The notes: generated from the letters alone by a model not told the origin. A stretch of 64,000 nucleotides of DNA from Heliomarina sp018223035 (GCA_018223035.1 JAAEZD010000003.1:248001-312000), one strand, 5' to 3'. Shown: positions 42,368 to 51,351, counted from the first letter of the stretch. Made by a program: numbers and translations.

Positions 42368-43945
42368 ATGGCACAAATCGCCTATATTCTCCTGTGCCAC
42401 AAGGACCCGGATGCCGTGGTTCAGCAGGCGCGCCGTTTGACGGCGGCGGGCGACTGCATGTCGATCCATTTTGATGCCCGCGCCCGTCAGCAGGATTTCG
42501 ACGCGATCTCCAGCGCGCTGCGCGACAATCCGAACGTCACCATCGTCGCGAAACGGGTGAAATGCGGCTGGGGGGAATGGTCGCTGGTGCAGGCCACGCT
42601 CAACGCGATCCGCGCCGCGCTCGATGCCTTTCCGCGCGCCACCCATTTCTACATGCTCTCCGGCGATTGCATGGCGATCAAGACGGCGGAATACGCCCAC
42701 CGCTTCCTTGACGAACATGACAAGGACTTCATCGAAAGCTTCGATTTCTTCGACAGCAACTGGATTAAGACCGGGATGAAGGAAGACCGGCTGGTCTATC
42801 GGCACTGGTTCAACGAACGCCGTCACAAGCAGCTTTTCGACCTCTCGCACAGCCTGCAGAAACGGCTTGGCCTGACCCGCAAGATCCCCACAGACCTTCA
42901 GATCCAGATCGGCAGCCAGTGGTGGTGCCTGCGCCGCCGCACCATCGAATGGATCATGGATATGACCCGCACCCGCCGCGACGTCATGCGGTTCTTCCGA
43001 ACCACCTGGATTCCCGATGAAACCTTCTTTCAGACCCTTGTGCGCCATCTCGTGCCGGAATCCGAAATCGAAAGCCGCACACTGACCTTCCTGATGTTTA
43101 CCGACTACGGCATGCCGGTGAATTTCTACAACGACCACTACGATCTGCTGCTCTCGCAGAACGCTCTTTTCGCGCGCAAGATCAGCCCCGAGGCGACCGA
43201 GCTCAAGACCCGGCTGGGTGAGATGTATGCTGAAACCGGCGTCACCTTCCAGATCTCGGACGAAGGTCGCAACCTGCATGCCTTCCTCACCGGCAAGGGC
43301 CGCGTCGGTCGTCGCTTCGGTCGCCGCTTCTGGGAAACCGAAAGCTCGCTTGGCCGCGACCGCGAGCTGATGATCGTGATCTGCAAGAAATGGCACGTGG
43401 CCAAACGTCTGCTGGCGCGGATCCGGCAGGTTACCAACATGCCCGCCATCGAATATCTCTTCAACGAAGAGAACACCGACCTCCCCGATCTCGGCGGTAT
43501 CGAGGGCAGCGTCGAAAAGCGCGCCCGCCACCGCCGCGCCATGATGCGGATGCTGTTCGACCATTACGATACCGAGCGGCTGATCGTCTGTATCGACCCG
43601 GCCAATATCGACTTGCTGCATGATTTCGTGTCCGACCGCTCGACCACTCGCCTGCTCAAGATCGATTGCCGGTTCAGCGACGATTACCTGATGGGCCATG
43701 CGCGTCGCGTCGGCCTTGCCGGGGAACAGACCAGCACGGCGATGCTGGCAGGGCTTCTGCCGACGCTGCGCAACGAAATTGCCTATGAAACAGACCGCAT
43801 CCGCGATGCGGAATTCCCCGGCTATTCCTGTATCGCCGAAACCGCCTCGGTCGACCGCAATGCCGCGGAACTGGCCACCTTCCTTACAATCTCCGGCGAA
43901 GCGGCCCGCGAAATCGCAGGCTCCCGCAACTTGTTTGCCGACTGA
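42368..43945 (+). CDS. GT14-type (core-2/I-branching-like) glycosyltransferase with C-terminal extension
   Basis: A 525-aa protein. The N-terminal 260 or so residues resemble beta-1,6-N-acetylglucosaminyltransferases: IAYILLCHKDPDAV, MSIHFDAR, HFYMLSGDCMAIK, and GSQWWCLRRRTIEWI. The C-terminal 250 residues form a second domain that I do not recognise, with NMPAIEYLFNEENTDLPDLG followed by a P-loop-free region. A related Rhodobacterales family carries a DUF tag of the 5927/5928 type, but I cannot confirm it. With the divergent sulfotransferase it probably modifies an exported polysaccharide. Confidence 0.8.
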   Translation: MAQIAYILLCHKDPDAVVQQARRLTAAGDCMSIHFDARARQQDFDAISSALRDNPNVTIVAKRVKCGWGEWSLVQATLNAIRAALDAFPRATHFYMLSGDCMAIKTAEYAHRFLDEHDKDFIESFDFFDSNWIKTGMKEDRLVYRHWFNERRHKQLFDLSHSLQKRLGLTRKIPTDLQIQIGSQWWCLRRRTIEWIMDMTRTRRDVMRFFRTTWIPDETFFQTLVRHLVPESEIESRTLTFLMFTDYGMPVNFYNDHYDLLLSQNALFARKISPEATELKTRLGEMYAETGVTFQISDEGRNLHAFLTGKGRVGRRFGRRFWETESSLGRDRELMIVICKKWHVAKRLLARIRQVTNMPAIEYLFNEENTDLPDLGGIEGSVEKRARHRRAMMRMLFDHYDTERLIVCIDPANIDLLHDFVSDRSTTRLLKIDCRFSDDYLMGHARRVGLAGEQTSTAMLAGLLPTLRNEIAYETDRIRDAEFPGYSCIAETASVDRNAAELATFLTISGEAAREIAGSRNLFAD

Positions 43946-43957
43946 CCGGCGCTTGTT

Positions 43958-44686
43958 TCAGAACTCGCGCCGATACCCGATGGTCAGCTTCTCTTCCTCG
44001 CCAAAGGTGTTGTCGACATAGGTTGCAAAGGCCGAAACCGTGTCCCTTTCCGTCAGGTGATAGGACAGCCCCGCGCCTACCGAATAGCCTGAATAGTCGT
44101 CTGACCCCTTGGTCCCCAGACCCACGGTCATGAAGGTCAGCCTTTCATTCAGCGGTTTGATTGCGAAAAGCCCCAGATAACCGCTGTTCGAACTGATTGG
44201 CACCAGCACGTATTCCGAAAGATCGAGGTCAAAGGACGCGACATTGCCCTCGGTGTAGCCATAACCAAAGGCGGTAAAAACCTGCCATGTCCCGGTCTTC
44301 AGCCCCAGCGCGCTCAGCGGAACGAAGCTGCCGATGGAATAACGCGTCTGCACCGATCCGTTGTCGAATTCGTTCTTCCCCGCCGCGACATTCACGATGC
44401 CAAAAGAAAACAGGTAAGATCCGCCCAGCGACCATTGCCCGCTCTCCGACACCCGCGCGTTGATCTTGGTTGCCGGGCCGAAGGCGAGCGAGCCGGAAAT
44501 CGTCAACTCATCGGAATACTGCGCGCCGATCCGGGTGACGACCTTTGTCGGATCCTCTGCCAGCTTATCCTGTGCGACGGCAGGCAGGGCCAGGGCAAGC
44601 CCTCCAAACAGAACGATTTTGCCAATATAATTACCATGCCCGAAAAAATTTCGCGTTTTCGCGTGGTTGAGCGTTTCTGTCGGCAT
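43958..44686 (-). CDS. Putative outer-membrane beta-barrel protein
   Basis: A 242-aa exported protein. A hydrophobic signal (IGKIVLFGGLALALPAVAQ) ends near residue 36. The mature part is a succession of amphipathic strands with many Gly, Tyr and Phe residues (SGSLAFGPATKINARV, TWQVFTAFGYGYTEGNVA) and ends in a terminal Phe (TIGYRREF), the BAM recognition feature. The ATG at 44686 has GGAG 9 bases upstream and lies 32 bases from a CtrA-type box. Function unknown; porin-like or adhesin-like roles are possible. Confidence 0.75.
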   Translation of the reverse strand: MPTETLNHAKTRNFFGHGNYIGKIVLFGGLALALPAVAQDKLAEDPTKVVTRIGAQYSDELTISGSLAFGPATKINARVSESGQWSLGGSYLFSFGIVNVAAGKNEFDNGSVQTRYSIGSFVPLSALGLKTGTWQVFTAFGYGYTEGNVASFDLDLSEYVLVPISSNSGYLGLFAIKPLNERLTFMTVGLGTKGSDDYSGYSVGAGLSYHLTERDTVSAFATYVDNTFGEEEKLTIGYRREF

Positions 44687-44718
44687 AACGGTTGGCTCCG
44701 GGATTCTCTCCATGATTG

Positions 44719-44734
44719 TTAACCAAGTATTAAC
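44719..44734. promoter_or_regulatory. Full CtrA consensus box upstream of the barrel gene
   Basis: TTAACCAAGTATTAAC matches TTAA-N7-TTAAC exactly. It lies 32 bases upstream of the barrel protein start at 44686 and 140 bases upstream of the nitronate monooxygenase start. The closeness to the barrel gene makes that the likelier target. Confidence 0.55.
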
Positions 44735-44873
44735 TCAACTCAAAGGAAAGCGCAGGCTTTCACCAAAATACCCCGAATTGCGCCCAAACATGCGCGCGCA
44801 GGGACCGCCAAGGCAGACATATCGACGTTCCTTCGTTAACCTCCGGGCAGGAACCCCAAGATGGAGGCGCGTG

Positions 44874-45944
44874 ATGTGGCGGGACAGACGTCTGTTGGAC
44901 CTCTTTGGAATTGAGCATCCAATCGTACAAGCACCGATGGTGGGGAGCTGTACGCCCCACCTCGCGGGTGCCGTCGCCAATGCCGGGGCGCTGGGTTCAA
45001 TCGGCTGCGGGGGCAAGCCCGTCGATCTCGTGCGCCAAGAGGCCGAGGCGATCCGGGCGCGCACCAACCGCCCCTTCAACATGAATTTCTTCATCACCAC
45101 CGGTGAAACCACCGAAGTTTCGGTGCTCGATAGTGCACGGGAAAGGCTGAAGCCCTGGTATCAAAACCTCGGATTGGGCGAACCGCCGGTCGACCTGCCA
45201 GACCCCGCCATCGGCTTTGATAAAGACCGGCTGGAGCTTGTCCTGTCGCTCAGACCCAAGGTCGTAAGTTTCCATTTCGGTGTCCCCGAAGCGCCTTTTA
45301 TCGAGGCGATGAAGAGCGCCGGTATTCTTCTTATCAGTTCCGCCACCAATGTGGACGAAGCGCGGGCGCTGGAAAACGCTGGCATGGATGCGATCATCGC
45401 GCAGGGGTGGGAGGCAGGCGGTCATCGCGGCTCGCATGTTCCGACCGCGCCATTCGACGGCGTGGGCACCATGGCGCTTGTCCCGCAGATTGTTGATGCG
45501 GTGTCCGTCCCGGTGATTGCCGCAGGCGGCATTGGCGATGGAAGGGGCATCGCGGCGGCGTTGGCGCTAGGTGCGTCTGGTGTCCAGATGGGCACGGCCT
45601 TTCTCAATTGTCCCGAGGCCGCAACCGAACCCGCCCGCCGCGAAAGGCTGCGGCACGCGACCGAGCGCGACACCATGGTGACAGATGCCTTTTCCGGCCG
45701 GTCGGCACGTGCCGTCCGGTCGCGTTACGCCGAAGAGATGGAGAGCACTCGTGGGGAACTGCCCAAGTTCCCGCAGATGTACGCGCTGAGCGCGCCAATA
45801 AAGGACGCGGCCGACGACGATGAGGCATCTTTCATGCTCTACGGTCAGGCCGCTGCTCTGTCGCAGGAAATTCCGGCAGCCGATCTTGTCGCTCAGCTTG
45901 CGGGGGACGCGTATAGGGTCATGAAAAGAATGGCCTCCCGCTAG
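44874..45944 (+). CDS. Nitronate monooxygenase (2-nitropropane dioxygenase family)
   Basis: A 356-aa FMN-dependent TIM-barrel enzyme. Key blocks are PIVQAPMVGSCTPHLAGAVA, NMNFFITTG, AIIAQGWEAGGHRGSH (the catalytic His region) and AAGGIGDGRGIAAALALGA with SGVQMGTAFL. It oxidises alkyl nitronates, probably for detoxification. The ATG at 44874 has GGAGG upstream. A GTG one codon earlier is the alternative. A GC-rich hairpin lies downstream. Confidence 0.93.
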   Translation: MWRDRRLLDLFGIEHPIVQAPMVGSCTPHLAGAVANAGALGSIGCGGKPVDLVRQEAEAIRARTNRPFNMNFFITTGETTEVSVLDSARERLKPWYQNLGLGEPPVDLPDPAIGFDKDRLELVLSLRPKVVSFHFGVPEAPFIEAMKSAGILLISSATNVDEARALENAGMDAIIAQGWEAGGHRGSHVPTAPFDGVGTMALVPQIVDAVSVPVIAAGGIGDGRGIAAALALGASGVQMGTAFLNCPEAATEPARRERLRHATERDTMVTDAFSGRSARAVRSRYAEEMESTRGELPKFPQMYALSAPIKDAADDDEASFMLYGQAAALSQEIPAADLVAQLAGDAYRVMKRMASR

Positions 45945-46025
45945 GTCCAGCACGCTAATTCGAACGCGTTCTTCTGCCGCTACCGGAACGAACGTCGTAC
46001 AAGATGGGCTATCCCGGAAAAATTT

Positions 46026-46057
46026 GCGCCTGCTCCCTGAAATAAGGGGGCAGGCGC
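46026..46057. terminator. GC-rich hairpin in a convergent gap, possible terminator
   Basis: GCGCCTGC and GCAGGCGC pair around CCC/GGG inner bases and an AT loop, 82 bases past the nitronate monooxygenase stop. No T run follows, so it may be a weak or factor-assisted terminator. The remaining bases of 45945-46176 hold a second short GC hairpin (CCGGG/CCCGG) and nothing coding. Confidence 0.5.
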
Positions 46058-46176
46058 GTCCGGGTTGGGGGGCCCGGAAGGGACGGATGAAGAACTGGGC
46101 AGGGACATGCCGTCTTCACATCATCATAACTCCCGTCAAAAGATCGGGTTCCCGACAAGTGAACATTTTTTTGAAT

Positions 46177-46851
46177 TTATCTGCTGCGCCATGAATCAAC
46201 CCAACGGCTGAACCGGTTCCGGCGCTGGGTCATCCCGTCACCGACCGCATCCCATGTGTCCTCTGCGCTCTCCAGCGCAGGGTCCACCGTCCGCTGGCGA
46301 AACTGCCGCCAGACCGCGCGCATAAAGCCGAAACAGAACAGCAGAAAGGCGAAAAAGACGATGTTGAACCACGGAATAACCGTCACGTCCGGCCCCTCGA
46401 CAGGGCGGATACCGACGGCATTGGGATAGATCGACAGGTACTTGTTGCGCCAGCCGTAGTGGGTCACCACCACCCAGCGATCCTGCCCCGGCGCGATATT
46501 CGCCGCCGCCTCGGCCTGAAGATCGGCGCTGTCGAACTTGAAGTAGGGCGGCCAGATCCAGCCCGTATCCTCGTTGCGGTAAACCATCACCCCGATCTTG
46601 TCGCGCGGGTAGAACCCCAGCAGCCATGTCTTTTTCTTCTGCGTGTTGATCAGCCGCAGGTCACGCGTTTCCGAGGCCGCCGACCCGCTGTCCGCCTGCG
46701 CGTAAAAGATCCGGTTCAGCGACGAGAAATCGGTGCGGATGATCTCGGTAGAGGTGATCTTGACGATGTCATGCTGCGGCAGAACGTAATGCAGCAGCGC
46801 CCCGAACAGGATCAGGACCAGCGTGATGAAGATCTGTTTGATACGGCGCAT
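46177..46851 (-). CDS. DUF1523 family membrane protein
   Basis: A 224-aa protein with a membrane helix at residues 5-25 and another near 165-185 (WFNIVFFAFLLFCFGFM). Between them is a periplasmic domain with HDIVKITSTEIIRTD, KKTWLLGFYPRDKIGVM and VTHYGWRNKYLSIYPNAVGI. This layout matches DUF1523, a family without known function. It is the last gene of the leftward array led by the coiled-coil protein at 53650, 9 bases after the small membrane protein gene. Confidence 0.85.
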   Translation of the reverse strand: MRRIKQIFITLVLILFGALLHYVLPQHDIVKITSTEIIRTDFSSLNRIFYAQADSGSAASETRDLRLINTQKKKTWLLGFYPRDKIGVMVYRNEDTGWIWPPYFKFDSADLQAEAAANIAPGQDRWVVVTHYGWRNKYLSIYPNAVGIRPVEGPDVTVIPWFNIVFFAFLLFCFGFMRAVWRQFRQRTVDPALESAEDTWDAVGDGMTQRRNRFSRWVDSWRSR

Positions 46852-46860
46852 GGGCGCTCC

Positions 46861-47136
46861 TCAGTAATAGGTCGTGACGATATGGATGGTGGCGATCAGC
46901 ACCACGGGGACAATGTACACCAGCAGGATCAGTTTCGGACGCAGGCTGGAGTTATAGGCTGCCATGCCGCGCTCGATAAAAATCTCGCGCTGTCGGCCGT
47001 CTCCCCCGTCGGGATGTTTCTCGGCCCAGCGGTTTTCAAGCTTCTCCCGTCGCACAGAGCGCGAGTAGATGGAAATCACGAAATAGGCAATCGTCATGGC
47101 GATAAAGCCAAAGATGATGAGCCGGATCAATCCCAT
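46861..47136 (-). CDS. Small two-helix membrane protein of unknown function
   Basis: A 91-aa protein with an N-terminal helix (LIRLIIFGFIAMTIAYFVI), a basic central part with SRSVRREKLENRWAEKHPDG, and a C-terminal helix (LILLVYIVPVVLIATIHIV). I do not recognise a family. The ATG at 47136 overlaps the upstream stop by one base (TGATG) and has AGGAGG at ideal spacing. The coupling with the neighbouring unknown genes suggests they act together. Confidence 0.75.
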   Translation of the reverse strand: MGLIRLIIFGFIAMTIAYFVISIYSRSVRREKLENRWAEKHPDGGDGRQREIFIERGMAAYNSSLRPKLILLVYIVPVVLIATIHIVTTYY

Positions 47137-48482
47137 CACGACCTCCTGACCGCGCCCCATGGGCCGACCCGGTCCACGATATCGCGCACCGGTTCCGGCT
47201 GCAGTTCGTTCTTCATATCCGGTTCATGCCCGAACAAGGCCTCGCGCGCGCCGACCTTGTCGACCATGTATTCACGCGCAAGGAAATCGGCCACATAGGC
47301 GCGTTTCGTGTCCGACCAGCCGGTATAGCTGCGATAGAACAGCTCCTTATGGCAGATGAACATCTGCCGCACATCCATCGGGCACAGTTCGGCCAGCAGC
47401 ATGTTGACCAGGTCCTTCCACTCGGTATCCGCTGCCCGCAGGCTATAGAAATATCCCTCGTCGTCGGACACGATCCGCGGCCATTTCCCGCCCTCTTCGG
47501 CCCAGCGCCATTGCGCGCGCAGCTCGTGAGAGGCGCGGGGCAGGGCATCGCTGTGCTGGCGCGCCAACCGCCGCATGTCCGAGCGCGTCAGACCGGTCAG
47601 GTCGATCCCCTGATCCGCCGCCGCGTCGATCACGATGAAATCCATCTTTTGCTGAAGGATCGCCGCCCCGTCCACGCCGCGCGCCTTGACCACCGGTTCG
47701 ACCAGCTCGTTCAGCGACAGGAACTTGGCAATCCGATTGCGCTCTTCCAGCCCAAAGACGAACTGGATCGGCACCTCGCCAACCTGCCGCTTGTCGGCAC
47801 AGATGAGCGCCGGATGCGGTACCGAGCGGAACAGGTAACAGCCGCCGAAATGCGCGGTCCAGAAATCCGGCTGCTCATAGACCTTCTGGTTCAGCTTCAC
47901 CGGGTTGCGCGAAATATCCCCCGATTTCCCGGCAAGCTCGATCATATCCGCGATCAGCACATCATCGAACCAGCCGTCTTCCTCGGTGCGGAACCGGTCC
48001 GCCAGTTCATGCAACTTGCCCGCATGGCGCAAGGTCCCGCTTGTCGTATCCGCCTCGATCGTCACCCGTGCCACGTCGAACAGCCGCGCGGGCGATGAGA
48101 TATCGAACACGGAATTCACCAGCTCTCCCGCCACCGCATCCCGCGCGGTCAGCGCAAACAGCTGCGCCTCGTTATCCGCGATAAAGCTCTTGAGGATCTC
48201 GCGGCTGGTCGAGAATTTCACGTTCAAAAGCGGGCAGCGTTTCTGCTCGGTGCTGAGCAGGATAAACTGCCGGTTCACGCCCCGGTGGTTGAGATAGAGA
48301 TGATCCTCGAACTCATCCCCGATTTCGGGGCTGTAGCCGGAAATATCTACGTGAAAATCCGTCAGCCCCGAGCGCTTCCCCGTCAGATGCGCCAACGCCC
48401 GGTTATACCGCTCTACCATCGCCGAGCCGGAGACATGGTAGAGATTGCCAAACATCAGGCCGGATTGGATGAGGCGTTTCAT
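47136..48482 (-). CDS. Conserved protein of unknown function (DUF6638-like), 448 aa
   Basis: A soluble protein beginning MKRLIQSGLMFGNLYHVSG. It is rich in charged residues, with a recurring pattern of LYLNHRGVNRQFILLSTEQK, HFGGCYLFRSVPHPALIC and MDFIVIDAAADQGIDLTG. No signal peptide, membrane helix or nucleotide-binding motif is seen. I believe a Rhodobacterales family like this carries the label DUF6638, but I cannot check. The frame is open to 48578, and the ATG at 48482 is the conserved-looking start. It is in an operon with the AAA+ ATPase array. Confidence 0.72.
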   Translation of the reverse strand: MKRLIQSGLMFGNLYHVSGSAMVERYNRALAHLTGKRSGLTDFHVDISGYSPEIGDEFEDHLYLNHRGVNRQFILLSTEQKRCPLLNVKFSTSREILKSFIADNEAQLFALTARDAVAGELVNSVFDISSPARLFDVARVTIEADTTSGTLRHAGKLHELADRFRTEEDGWFDDVLIADMIELAGKSGDISRNPVKLNQKVYEQPDFWTAHFGGCYLFRSVPHPALICADKRQVGEVPIQFVFGLEERNRIAKFLSLNELVEPVVKARGVDGAAILQQKMDFIVIDAAADQGIDLTGLTRSDMRRLARQHSDALPRASHELRAQWRWAEEGGKWPRIVSDDEGYFYSLRAADTEWKDLVNMLLAELCPMDVRQMFICHKELFYRSYTGWSDTKRAYVADFLAREYMVDKVGAREALFGHEPDMKNELQPEPVRDIVDRVGPWGAVRRS

Positions 48483-48517
48483 GAAAATGTCGATCCGTTT
48501 CCGCCCCACGAACAGCG

Positions 48518-48578
48518 ATGCGCCCGGCCCGAGGGTGGGGGCAGAATGCGCCCGCCCTGGGGGGCGGGTCGGGCGCAT
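48518..48578. repeat. GC-rich hairpin with repeated ATGCGCCCG arms
   Basis: ATGCGCCCG occurs directly at 48518 and 48546 and inverted (CGGGCGCAT) at 48570-48578. The second and third copies form a long hairpin (48546-48578) with an inner CCCGCC/GGCGGG stem. It lies just upstream of the gene starting at 48482, between it and the AT-rich gene, and could attenuate or end the upstream transcript. Confidence 0.55.
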
Positions 48579-48642
48579 CGCGGCGTTGCCGCGAGGAAGG
48601 CTTTAGGCGTACATCGAAAACAGTGCTTCAAGGAACTTTTCA

Positions 48643-49401
48643 TCACGAGTTTACATTCATAAGAAAGACAGGGAGCTGCTGTTCTCGACCGCAATCAGCT
48701 ACAAGAGACCTGGGGAAATACACTTGACGCGAGATTACTTCGGTTGATGGAAGTCTATCCAATACCAACCGTTCCTGTAAGCTTACATGGAAAATGAGAA
48801 GTGCACTCGACGCATTTTTTGCCCAATCTAACCAGCACTCCAGAAGGTCAGAGCTTGAGTGGAAATCGTCCTCGAGTGCCCGAATTTGTGCAAAAATGAG
48901 AACTTCTTCGCCCAAGGAATAAAATGAGTTGATGCTTTCTCTATTTGCTGCCGATAATATTTCAGCCTCTGCATTAATATTCTTCAGAGCTTTCTTTACG
49001 TCCTTTAGGCTTGTGTGAGCTATAGCTTTGTCTCGTAAAGTTTCCGCAACTTCGTATCCGATTGAGTTTTTTATCCAGAAAAATTTTTCCAAAACCATTC
49101 TTGCAGTTTCGCCTACTTCACCGTTTTGATTTCGACATTTTTCCACGAACGACCAAAATTCAAACAGCCTTATAGTGAGGGCTCGAAGAATGGAGATTTC
49201 TTGGCTGAGTTTCAGCCAGTCGGCGACTCCCTCGCTGGTCACTTGCCAGTTCGACATTCTAGCGAGCTTGGTGAAGTTATTTACGTCGTTTGCACAGTAC
49301 GAAGAGATAGAGAGTGCTGCTAGCTCACTTGAAGTTAGCACTTCGCGAAGCTTCGAAAATTCGATTTTTACTTCAAAATACTCAAAGGTTGCATCTTCCA
49401 A
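48643..49401 (-). CDS. AT-rich gene of unknown function with an RX5H (HEPN-like) motif
   Basis: A 252-aa helical protein whose base composition is clearly lower in GC than all neighbours. The likely start is TTG at 49401, 4 bases after the AAA+ ATPase stop, with GAGAGG upstream. Residues 123-129 read RDKAIAH, matching the RX4-6H motif of HEPN-fold RNases and toxins; the surrounding helices (SQEISILRALTIRLFEFWSF before, and a long C-terminal helical part) are compatible. I cannot name a family. It breaks up an otherwise uniform operon and looks acquired by transfer. Confidence 0.6.
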   Translation of the reverse strand: MEDATFEYFEVKIEFSKLREVLTSSELAALSISSYCANDVNNFTKLARMSNWQVTSEGVADWLKLSQEISILRALTIRLFEFWSFVEKCRNQNGEVGETARMVLEKFFWIKNSIGYEVAETLRDKAIAHTSLKDVKKALKNINAEAEILSAANRESINSFYSLGEEVLIFAQIRALEDDFHSSSDLLECWLDWAKNASSALLIFHVSLQERLVLDRLPSTEVISRQVYFPRSLVADCGREQQLPVFLMNVNS

Positions 49402-49405
49402 GTGT

Positions 49406-51340
49406 TTACCCTCTCCCCTCCAAATACCGCTTCTTCGCCACCTCCGTGCGCTCAAACTCCCGCACCATCGCGTCAATCGCCGCCTCATCCGATTTATCCG
49501 CATAGCGGAACTCGGAATCCGCATAGCGGTTGATCTCCTGAAGCACCATTTCCGCGGTCACCGGCACCCGCAACTCTTCGATCATCGCTTTCTTTTCGTC
49601 GTAGCCCTTGAATAGAAACAGCGCCGGGTTCTCCATCCATTCATCGGGCAGCTCGAAATCCATCGCGCGCACCTTCACCGCATCGGTGATGTTCTTGATC
49701 GCCCGCCCGGTAAACCGCGCATCCGCCTGCTGGATCGCCTTGAGATAGCGGCCCATCTTGGCAATCGTATCCAGCTCGCCGACTTCGCTACGAACCCGGT
49801 CGAACACCTCAAGCAAACCGGCCTCTCGCGGTCGCGCATGTTGCGCGAAACTTGCGCTCACCGCTTTCCGGATCTCTTGCGCGGCAAAGGCTTCGTGATC
49901 CCCGAGCGGAATCTCATGCCCGCGCCCAAGCAGAAGGTGCAGAATATCCACGTAATCCTCACGCGTCTGCGGCCCGTCGACCAAGAACCGCGCCCCGGCC
50001 CGCTGGCGCAGCGCATCGTCGACGTTCTCGGGAAAGTTCGAGAACATGCCAAAGGTGCAATTGCCCCGTACCACCGTATTTGCGCCGGCAAAGCTCTCCA
50101 TCAGCACGGCGGTGATTTCCAGCTGCCCGGCCGAGCTCTGCCGGTCGCCCCGTTTCCCCGCCAGCTGGTCGATATCGTCGATGGTGCCGAAACCGATGAC
50201 GCCCGGATCAAGGATGCCGTTCACGAAATCCTTGGCATTCTGCCCCGACTTGCCCTGATAGCTGTCGATATTCTCGGTCGACAGGTTCTGGTAGCGGAAC
50301 GGATACCCCGCGACAGCGCAATACTCGTTGATCAGCCCGGCCATCATCTGGATTAGCGTGGTCTTGCCGGTCCCCGGCATCCCGTCGCCCATGAAGGTAA
50401 AGATGAACCCGCCCAATTCGGCAAAGGGGTTGAGCCGCCGGTCGAAATCATAGGCCATCAGCATCTTGGCCAGCTTCATCGCCTGGTACTTGGCGATATG
50501 GTTGCCGATCACCTCTTGGGGTTTCTTGAAACTCATGGAAAGGCTGGTCGAGCGCGCCTTGCTTGCGGGCGTAAACCCGCGGATCACCAGATCGTCGGCC
50601 TCCACCTTCCACGCCGCTCCGGTAAAGGCACCAAGATGGGCGGCACTCTGCGCGCGAAGCGCCACCTTCTCCATCAACTGCTCCGCATAGGCGGACATAA
50701 CGGCGACCATCCGCGTTTCATCCTGCGCCATTGCCGCCAGCTTCTGGTCCAGCTCCCACAAGGCGCCATGCAGCGCCAGCTGACCATTGTCGCTCAGCAC
50801 TTCCTCCACATCGCCAACCTCGACGGACACCTCGCTCCCATGCGAGGACAAAAGATAGGCCAGTGCATTCCCGAAAACATGCAGCGAGATCAGCGCCTCC
50901 GCCGCCAGCAACTCGGAAAACTCTCCCTTGCGTCCGGCCGGCAGATCCCCGGCCAGATTGGCCCGTTTCAGCCCGGCCAGCGCCGTCGCCTCGCCAAACC
51001 CTTCTACCAGCGCCAGCGATATCGCCAGCGCCCGCCGCACCGCATTCATCGCCACCGCCTGCAAGGGCGACACCAGCGCCTCGCCCTCATCCGCCGCCTC
51101 GATCCGCTCCAGCAATCGCACCCCTTCGGGCCGCACCGTCGATCGCGTCACCAGCCCCGGCGTGGTTGACCGGAACCGCCGCCGCGTCCCCACGCCAGAA
51201 GACCGCTCCACAGCCACCGGCTCACCCGCCCGCGCGATACGCGGCGCATGATCGAACCCTTCCAGCATAGCCAGCGCGGCCGGGTAATGCTTGCGGATAT
51301 CCTCTTCCCGCAGCTCCATCTGATCGCCGGTCAGGCTCAT
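49406..51340 (-). CDS. AAA+ ATPase with large N-terminal domain, function unknown
   Basis: A 644-aa protein. Residues about 1-290 are a helical region with no recognised domain. The AAA+ module has Walker A GMPGTGKTT at 320-328, Walker B GFGTIDDID at 383-391, and a second-region arginine pair in DDALRQRAGARF at about 442-452. A C-terminal extension follows. The architecture suggests a hexameric remodeller rather than a DNA enzyme. The ATG at 51340 has AGGGG upstream, contributed by repeat D; a GTG at 51346 is the alternative. It is the centre of the array from 53650 to 46177. Confidence 0.82.
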   Translation of the reverse strand: MSLTGDQMELREEDIRKHYPAALAMLEGFDHAPRIARAGEPVAVERSSGVGTRRRFRSTTPGLVTRSTVRPEGVRLLERIEAADEGEALVSPLQAVAMNAVRRALAISLALVEGFGEATALAGLKRANLAGDLPAGRKGEFSELLAAEALISLHVFGNALAYLLSSHGSEVSVEVGDVEEVLSDNGQLALHGALWELDQKLAAMAQDETRMVAVMSAYAEQLMEKVALRAQSAAHLGAFTGAAWKVEADDLVIRGFTPASKARSTSLSMSFKKPQEVIGNHIAKYQAMKLAKMLMAYDFDRRLNPFAELGGFIFTFMGDGMPGTGKTTLIQMMAGLINEYCAVAGYPFRYQNLSTENIDSYQGKSGQNAKDFVNGILDPGVIGFGTIDDIDQLAGKRGDRQSSAGQLEITAVLMESFAGANTVVRGNCTFGMFSNFPENVDDALRQRAGARFLVDGPQTREDYVDILHLLLGRGHEIPLGDHEAFAAQEIRKAVSASFAQHARPREAGLLEVFDRVRSEVGELDTIAKMGRYLKAIQQADARFTGRAIKNITDAVKVRAMDFELPDEWMENPALFLFKGYDEKKAMIEELRVPVTAEMVLQEINRYADSEFRYADKSDEAAIDAMVREFERTEVAKKRYLEGRG

Positions 51341-51351
51341 GCCCACCCCCT

